This document shows positions 22,413 to 28,879 of a DNA stretch of 28,879 bases, piece after piece (within the stretch, counting starts at the first letter, position 1; the number at the start of each line of letters is the position of its first letter). Source of the stretch: Cudoniella acicularis. Lineage: Eukaryota; Ascomycota; Leotiomycetes; Helotiales; Helotiaceae. The notes below the pieces were generated by a model. It was not told the origin of the DNA, ran no database searches, and saw only the letters and a program-made list of their open reading frames with translations. The stretch spans positions 1-28,879 of the forward strand of contig JAAMPI010000657.1 in assembly GCA_013054445.1 (NCBI GenBank). The letters run 5' to 3'. Made by a program: the position numbers and the translations under genes.

Positions 22413-23221
22413 GTGACCGGAAAGATACCAATTTTTGGAATTGACTTTGTGGGCATTAGCGTGGTGTTAATAGAAGACTTCGAGAAACCAAAGGCGCAAA
22501 ATAGATTGGTATGATAGATGTTCTCAGAAGAAATGAATCCTGTATAATAATCACAAATATAATTAATGCTTTAGGTTGGGGGTCCATGTCGCTTGTAGCC
22601 CCATGACCCTGAGGCTTGGACACAGGGAATGAGACCCGTACTAGAAAAAGGATATCAGCCGCCTGATCAGTTTCTGGGTGGCATGTGTACCCGTTACCTA
22701 GGTACCTACATTCGAGACTTCTTTTTGTGCTTTCCTTAACACAGAACCGTACCTCACATTTACTATACAAAGTGACGTCAACAAAGGAGTTTAAAAATAT
22801 GAGAAGTCGGAAGTCTCCTTCTACCCATGCCAATTTCCATGAAAAACAAACAAGCACACAGCACTGTGCCCGCTTTGGATCTGCACTCACCGGAATATAC
22901 TTCCGATAACGGGAAGCACGTACAAGGCTGCTGTGGTCGCGCTTTTCGGCATCTCTTTCCCGATCCTGACGGGGCCGAGGAATAGGCTAATGTTGCACTA
23001 CGACTCTACCTAGATAGGTGGGGAAGGGGTGGGAGGGGTTAAGATACCTGCTTTATCTGGAGTGGAATTTTTATTTTCTCCGTGTACGTTAATAAATCTT
23101 TGGTACTTGATTTTTTGAGGAGGATATTTTTGTTTGTTTGTTTTGTAGTCAATTTTCAGAGGATCTAGGGAAAGGAGGTTGAACTTCTCATCATCATCAC
23201 AAAAGAGGCAGGCAGCTCACG
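22413..23221. other. Intergenic region between AMP deaminase and MFS transporter
   Basis: About 0.8 kb with the AMP deaminase 3' UTR on the left and the transporter promoter on the right. No family-like open frame occurs. The right part has a G-rich tract (about 23019-23040), GATA-type sites (listed separately), a T/G-rich run near 23125-23147, and a purine-rich leader just before the start. Confidence 0.6.
23012..23058 (+). promoter_or_regulatory. Pair of GATA-factor sites upstream of the MFS transporter
   Basis: AGATAG lies at 23012-23017, and TTATCT at 23053-23058 is AGATAA on the other strand. Both match HGATAR, the site of AreA/Gat1-type nitrogen regulators, about 165-210 nt before the ATG. 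A third GATA (AAGATAC, 23041-23047) does not match the full consensus. Allantoate-permease-like transporters are often under nitrogen catabolite control, so the placement is plausible; short motifs of this kind also arise by chance. Confidence 0.3.
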
Positions 23222-25375
23222 ATGTCTTTGCCATCTCAACTGCAAACTCAACAATACTCCCTAGCCTATCTACAACAACCATCGAAGACCTCTCTCAACG
23301 CCGACGACAAAAATAAATCACCCTCTTCCAATGCTCTCTTCACCGTTTCACCCGATCCCGCTACCGAAGTCGAGGATAATTTCTCGGTAACTTCAGGTGA
23401 GACGGAGAATCTGGAGAGGAAGCTTGTGAGGAAGATTGATTTGAGGTTATGCACTATTGCTGGGATATTGTGTAGTTTGAATTTGTTGGATTCCGGGATT
23501 ATAAGTAGTGCGAGTGTTACGACTATTTTTGAGGATTTGGGGTTGGGGGTTGGGAATAGATATGTGAGTTTTTTTTTCTCGCCTTTTTTGAAGATGTTGT
23601 TTGGGTTTTGGTGAATTGGTTCGATTGGGGGGATGGGAAAGAGGGAGAAGGGGGTGAGTTGTTTTGAGTACCGGACTTCACTTGAGGGGAGCACCTCTAT
23701 TCAAGCCTCCCTTTTCTTAAGCCAGCTCCGAATCTACAACCGTTAAAGATCAAGTGATCATCTGCAATTTTGAGATACTTGGTCTTAGCAAGTGGAGTTT
23801 GTGTAGATTGTGCTTCTATTATGGTGATATATCAGCTTTTGTGGATTGTTGCCGATTTTCAGCAACAGATTTCATCTGATGCGTAACTTTCCAGAAACAA
23901 AAAGTGCTAATGAAAGTGTTGAAACCAACAGTCGGTGTCAATTTTAGTATATACAGTTGCGAGTGTCACTTTCCAGCTGCCAGCCACTATTGCAGTCAGA
24001 ATAATTGGCCCAAGGCTGATGTTCTCGATCATCACTGTAGGGTTTGGGATAATTACAATGGTGAGAATAGGAGACTGAGCAGCCTGAATAATAGTTAACT
24101 GGCGATTCTTTAGTGCACGGCCTTCATAACAACTTGGCAACAGATGGTCGGCTTGCGAATTCTGCTTGGAATCATGCAATCAGCTATATTTCCAGGCTTG
24201 AGCTACTTGATCAGCACGTGGTATACGAGGAAGGAGCAGCAATTGAGATTTGCGTTCTTACAGTCTGGTGAGGTAACGATTGTAGGACTTGGGGCTTTCC
24301 TGAATTATGGATTGAATCATCTGGATGGACGGGGAGGACTCGCTGGTTGGAGATGGATGTTCCTTGTTCAAGGACTCATTGCGATCGGTAAGTGTGCCCA
24401 TCCAACGTATTGCAGGCCAAGGCTAACTCTTCAGCTATTGGCTTCCTCACTTATTTTTGGATTGTCGACTTTCCAGAAAAGTGTCACAAGAGCTTCCACT
24501 TTTTGACACCTGAAGAACAAGCCTTCGCAGAGACTCGGATCACAGACGACCGGGGAGATGTGAAGGCTGAACCTTTTGCATGGCGAAGATGCATCGTCCA
24601 CTTCCTAGACGCAAAGATCTATGCCTTCTGTGCCCTTTTCTTTTGTCTGAATCTAGTCTCGACTTCATTGTCGTATTTCCTGCCGATTATTTTGCAGTCA
24701 GGCATGGGCTTTTCCACTGACCAAGCTATCCTCCTCTCAGCGCCGCCTTATTTCTATAGCGTTATACCTGTCATCATCTCCAGTATCGTCAGTGACCGCT
24801 ATCAACTTCGAGGCTTGGTAATTACCTTCAACTCGGTCTGCACTATCGTCGGATTCAGTATGCTTGGATTCTCCTCCCAAGTCACAGTACGGTATATCGG
24901 GACATATCTCGCAACAGGAGCATATGTTAGTAATTGGGCAGCCATGAATGCTTACCAAGCCTCCAATATCGTTGGTCAATGGAAGAGGGCAACTTTCGCT
25001 GCCGCAATTACAGCATGCAATGGTCTCGGTAAGGCATACTCCCATACTAGTTTGCTATTTTTTCTCGGAGCTGAGAGCTGAAAGCCTGGGAGCTGTCTCG
25101 GAAGGCCAAGATAGTTCCGAAGCTCTCAGCCCCTTCGTATTTTTCTCGAAGTTACAGTGCTAATTCGTTGGGTAGGAGGTATTGCTGGGAGCTTTATCGT
25201 CAGACAACCAGAAGCACCGCGATACATGACGGCCATATACGTCAGTATAGCATCGCATGCTGTGATTATCGTTATTGTCGTTCTGCTGTCTCTGTACTTC
25301 TGGTATGCGAACGGAAGGCAGAAAAAGGGAAAGACGGTTCTTGAAAGCTCCAAAGATTTTAGATACACGTATTAA
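23222..25375 (+). CDS. MFS transporter, allantoate permease / anion:cation symporter type
   Basis: Exons 23222-23563, 23932-24060, 24114-24387, 24435-25028 and 25176-25375 sum to 1539 nt, 512 aa; introns 368, 53, 47 and 147 nt. After a polar N-terminus of about 70 residues comes KLVRKIDLRL, the typical first-helix lead-in of this family. Further signatures are QLPATIAVRIIGPR, GLRILLGIMQSAIFPGLSYL, ISTWYTRKEQQLRFA, GWRWMFLVQG and DFPE, followed by the long central loop and the C-terminal six helices. Twelve membrane segments are expected. Members (Dal5, Tna1, Vht1 and many fungal paralogues) import allantoate, nicotinate, vitamins or organic acids by proton symport; the substrate here cannot be told. 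In the first helix the usual LLDRxN-type motif reads LLDSGI, so the charged Arg is missing, as in a subset of the family. The first intron is far longer than the others. Confidence 0.92.
25029..25175 (+). other. Intron 4 of the MFS gene with an internal inverted repeat
   Basis: This 147-nt intron (GTAAGG...GGTAG) contains GCTGAGAGCT at 25070-25079 and its exact reverse complement AGCTCTCAGC at 25121-25130, separated by 41 nt. Pairing would fold out the centre and bring the splice sites closer, a structure sometimes seen in longer fungal introns. The splice is supported by the protein join CNGL|GGIAGSF. Confidence 0.6.
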
Positions 25376-26092
25376 GGTGACGTTCGTTTACAGTAGCAGG
25401 CGGGATCGGATGTTTTGGTATCTGACACACTTTGTGCCAGATCTTCGTCCTCATATCGGACAAGATTCATGCTGCACAAATACCATATTGGCAAAATGGC
25501 ATCTCGCGTGACATTGATGGTGCCCCTGATGTTTGCTTTGGGTCTTGCGTGCAAGTGATGTGGCTCGCGGGCCTATATGCAGTGCTGCAGATGGAAGCAT
25601 CATAGTATGTACAAAGTATTAATTGAAGCTGCACCTGAATCTTCATCCAGACTTCAGAGCTGAGAGCGCTGCACTCCGGAGTGACATGGGCCTGGGTTGA
25701 TTATCCTTATCCCTGCTGGCAGTGTGACTAAGCGACTACGGCATGGTGCAGCAACCCTTTACGAGTTCCTAATTCAGCGAGGCAACTTGGATTAGCATCG
25801 TCCACATCTAGCAACATCTTCCGCAGCTACTATCATTTACCCAATATTCTTTGCAACCGCACCAGAGACGCAATCCTTACCAACTCCCCGTCTTGACGGC
25901 CTGAACAAACCCTCTCCGCCACGCCCAACCTCGACTCGAGAAGCTCTAGATCTAGCCAGCGCGGCCTCGAGCTTGGAGCGGACCTCCCGAAATTACATAG
26001 GGTTGTCCTTCAAGCAGTTCGCAAACAATTAAACACCTCGACACATCCACAAGGAGTCCGTGGCTCTGCGACTTCGACTTGAGAGTTCGACG
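25376..26092. other. Intergenic region between MFS transporter and SLA1
   Basis: About 0.7 kb containing the transporter 3' UTR and the SLA1 promoter and leader. No supportable gene. The last about 250 nt before SLA1 are CA/CT-rich and then GC-richer, like a fungal leader. An 11-mer (GAGCTGAGAGC) near 25658 also occurs within the preceding gene's intron 4, probably by chance. Confidence 0.55.
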
Positions 26093-28879
26093 ATGGGATT
26101 CCTCGGGGTATACAAGGCCATTTACGACTACGCACCGCAAGGCGATTCGGAGCTGTCCATCACAGAGGGGGACATACTCTATGTACTGGAAAAGAGCGGC
26201 GAGGATGACTGGTGGAAAGCGAAGAAGAAGGCTTCTGGAGAGGACGATGATGAACCCGTGGGATTAATACCGAACAATTACATAGAGGAGGTACGTTGTA
26301 ATCTGAACATCTGGTCAGCCCGGTTACGGCTATCAAATGTCTTATTTCTCAGCGACGCTTTGCTCGCTCAACACAACGCAACACCAAACTTTTTCTTGTA
26401 ATCATCTCAACCTCACACAAATTACTAATCATAACTCAAGGCCCAACCTAGTAGCCATGCTCGTGCGCTATATGATTATACACGACAAACGGATGAAGAG
26501 CTCTCCTTTACAGAAGATGCACGGCTGGAGGTATTTGATACATCTGATCCAGATTGGATATTAGTCGGGCTCGACGGAGAATATGGATTTGCGCCAGCCA
26601 ACTACATCGAATTGCAAGATGAGGAGACATCAGCCTCAGAGCCACCCCCGCCGAGCCTGCCGAGACGACCTCCCCAGCCTGTGGTTGAGGATGAACCGGA
26701 GGAAACACCAGATTCACCTGCCAGTCCTATTCACAGCCCTGCCGCGAACATAGCCAATATGCTAAACCAGCGGAAGGTATCGATTCCAGCTGCTCGACCA
26801 CCTCCACAGTTTACCCCCGAAGCTTCGGATGAGGAGGATGCACCTACCCCATCACTCCCAGCCAGACCGGTCTCAGAAGTCAGAGCTCCAGATCCTATCG
26901 ATGTCAGAGCTTCAAGGAGTCCTGAACCATACCAAGGTGTGTCGGCATCTCCACCATACAACAGAGCCACTCATAGGGGTATTGATGAAGAGGTTTCGTA
27001 TTCACCTGGCGGATTTCACATGTACAATATCAATGAGATGGTTTCTGTCATGGGTAAGCGGAAGAAGATGCCAACCACTCTTGGAATCAATGTTGCAACA
27101 GGTGTAATCATGATAGCACCTGAAAAGGCACGGGATGGCCCAGAACAAAAATGGACCGCGGAAAAAATGATGCATTACTCGATAGAAGGCAAACACGTTT
27201 TTCTCGAGTTGGTAAAGCCAAGCAAGAGCATAGATTTCCATGCAGGTGCGAAGGACACTGCTCAAGAGATTGTCAGCGCCCTTGGAGAGCTTGCAGGTGC
27301 CGTAAGAGCCGAAGGACTACGAGACATACTGCTTGCAGGCTCTGGACAATCACAGAAGAAAGGGCATGTTCTTTATGATTTCATGGCACAAGGTGACGAT
27401 GAAGTTACGGTTGCTGTAGGGGATGAAGTGATTATAATCGATGATACAAAGAGTGAAGAATGGTGGCAAGTACGGCGACTCAGGAATGGAAAAGAAGGAG
27501 TCGTCCCCAGCAGTTATATCGAGATTACCGGTACGACCGGTACGACTAGCACGAGCGGTATCAATGCTGGACGATCGAATGTCGAGCAGAATCGACTTGA
27601 AGAGGAACGCCTGGCAAAAGAATCATTAAGAGCAGCTCAAAGAGAGGAGGAATCGAGAGGGTCAGAGGTAGGCCCTGGAATGCGTTTACCCGAAAGGGGG
27701 AGCAGCTTGTCGACTCGGAACACTAGTAACGATCATGGGCAACAGAGAAACAGACGAGAAAACGGCCGAAGTGATCCAAATTCTCGGGCATCAAAATCGA
27801 GTAAGTTTCAAACTCTATACCTTTTTGACAGGTCACTGATCTTCAAGAACCCGATCCATCCAAAGTACGAACGTGGACAGATCGCTCGAAATCCTTCAGT
27901 GTTGAGGCACAATTCCTAGCACTTAAAGATGGCAAGATCAATCTCCACAAAATGAACGGCGTGAAAATTGCTGTCCCTGTAGTTAAGATGTCCGTTGAAG
28001 ACTTGGAATATGTCGAGCAAATGACAGGGGTATCTCTGGATGAGGACAAACCCCTATCTGATATTAAAAAAACAACAGCGTACACGGGCAAGCGAAAATT
28101 CTAGGGATTCCGAACCGCCAAGCGGTGCCGGCGCTACAATCGAGCGCCCCGAGAAACCTGAGTATGACTGGTTCCAATTCTTTCTTACTTGCGATGTTAA
28201 TCTCGGATTGTGTGAACGATATGCTCAAGCGTTCAACAAGGATTCTATGGATGAAAGTGTCTTGCCAGATATCGACGCGACTGTTCTTCGGACACTTGGA
28301 CTACGCGAAGGCGACATAATCAAGGTGATGAGATTCCTCGACAAGAAATATGGTCGAACAGGAGGAAAGCGTGGTGTGAGCTTCGGGGGTGAGGAAGTAA
28401 TTGATGGAGATTCTGGTGGCATTTTCTCTGGCCCTGGGGGAACTCTGAAGAACAATACTCGCAAAAGCCGACCCGCTCCTGCAGTACAAACCAGCAATGT
28501 CGTGGATCCAAGCGTCTTTTCCCGGGAATCAAAGGACAAGCCTACTCATGAGGGTGTGGCAACACCACTTGCATCGGTGCCTACACCAGCGCAAAAGGAC
28601 GTTGTGAGGAGCGGATTTGATGATGATGCATGGGACATCAAACCATCAAAGTCCCAATCTCAACCAACCCCAAGTCAAGCCCCTCAATCTGCGCCTGCTC
28701 CGGCGCCTGTTTCTGCACCTGCTCAGGTCCCTGCAATGACGGGTGCAATGCAAGAACTCACCCTCTTGAGCACCCCATTGGAACCTGTAAAGGCACAACC
28801 CACTGCCACCTCCGCAGCAACCTCAAATCACTCAGGCACCCCCTCAGCAGTCACAGCCACAACCCCAAGTCCAAGCTCC
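26093..28879 (+). CDS. SLA1: SLA1 endocytic/actin-patch adaptor, partial at right edge, apparent frameshift
   Basis: Exons 26093-26290, 26441-27800 and 27848 onward, with introns of 150 and 47 nt; the window ends before the stop. Domain order matches Sla1: SH3-1 (residues about 4-65), SH3-2 (about 73-124, ending YGFAPANYIE), Pro-rich PPPPSLPRRPP, a conserved PH-like segment (about 257-366), SH3-3 (about 374-428, with YDF and EEWWQVRR), a charged helix, SHD1 (about 521-592, PDPSKVRTWTDR) and SHD2 (about 624-690, EYDWFQFF...TLGLREGDI). A Pro/Ala/Ser-rich tail begins thereafter. Sla1 couples cargo (NPFxD via SHD1), clathrin and the Las17/Arp2/3 actin machinery at endocytic patches. After ATT AAA AAA at 28063-28071 the frame breaks: a run of seven A (28066-28072) puts the reading frame on a TAG at 28102, whereas dropping one A continues into QQR and SHD2 and stays open to the edge. 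Taken literally the product would be 604 aa and lack SHD2. Confidence 0.93.
28066..28072 (+). other. A7 homopolymer at the SLA1 frameshift
   Basis: Seven consecutive A follow GATATT at the end of SHD1. Six would keep the frame IKKQQR into the SHD2-coding region; seven lead to a stop 30 nt on. No plausible intron repairs the frame with normal splice signals: the only near fits are a 25-nt or 43-nt gap with a weak GTACAC donor. Confidence 0.75.

Noticed and set aside
28063..28075. Programmed -1 ribosomal frameshifting at the SLA1 A7 run
   Set aside because: Continuing into SHD2 needs a +1 (or -2) shift, not -1, and no stimulatory structure is evident; a homopolymer length error is simpler.

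Overview
This is a gene-dense segment of a filamentous ascomycete (Pezizomycotina) nuclear genome. The signs are short introns (mostly 46-70 nt, GT...CTAAC/CTGAC...AG), intergenic gaps of 0.2-1.6 kb, pyrimidine-rich leaders, and proteins that match fungal families throughout. The style of several proteins recalls Leotiomycetes, but that is an impression and not a demonstrated placement. A single N at base 70 shows this is draft sequence. No mobile element, CRISPR array or secondary-metabolite cluster is visible.

Layout. 1-3451: AT-rich, no supportable coding gene, with one orphan promoter-like module near 2.5 kb. 3452-5675 (-): four-exon multipass membrane protein of the fungal LtrA-like family. 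6704-9271 (-): four-exon dynamin GTPase of the Dnm1/Drp1 mitochondrial-peroxisomal fission type. 10359-11138 (+): three-exon PEBP-family protein with a signal peptide. 11541-12551 (-): intronless acidic protein of unknown function. 14190-16046 (+): six-exon PP2A B55 regulatory subunit (CDC55). 17281-18792 (+): five-exon UDP-GlcNAc-type nucleotide-sugar transporter (YEA4-like) with two consecutive micro-exons. 18987-22412 (+): four-exon AMP deaminase. 23222-25375 (+): five-exon MFS transporter of the allantoate-permease-like type. 26093 to the window end (+): SLA1 endocytic actin-patch adaptor, open at the right edge and carrying an apparent 1-nt frameshift.

The genes are mostly conserved housekeeping genes acting in unrelated processes: organelle division, PP2A signalling, cell-wall precursor transport, purine interconversion, solute uptake and endocytosis. 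Nothing in their order suggests a functional cluster. Exon boundaries were read by hand. For every complete multi-exon gene the exon lengths sum to a multiple of three and the joined reading frame is open and family-like, which supports the models.

I found no convincing new biological system. The items most worth a second look are: the A7 homopolymer frameshift in SLA1 and a possible second one near the window edge; the 26-nt and 17-nt micro-exons; a GC-AG intron; two ambiguous 3' splice sites; an AUG-free leader of about 430 nt upstream of CDC55; and a TATA/AP-1/E-box promoter module with no recognisable gene downstream.
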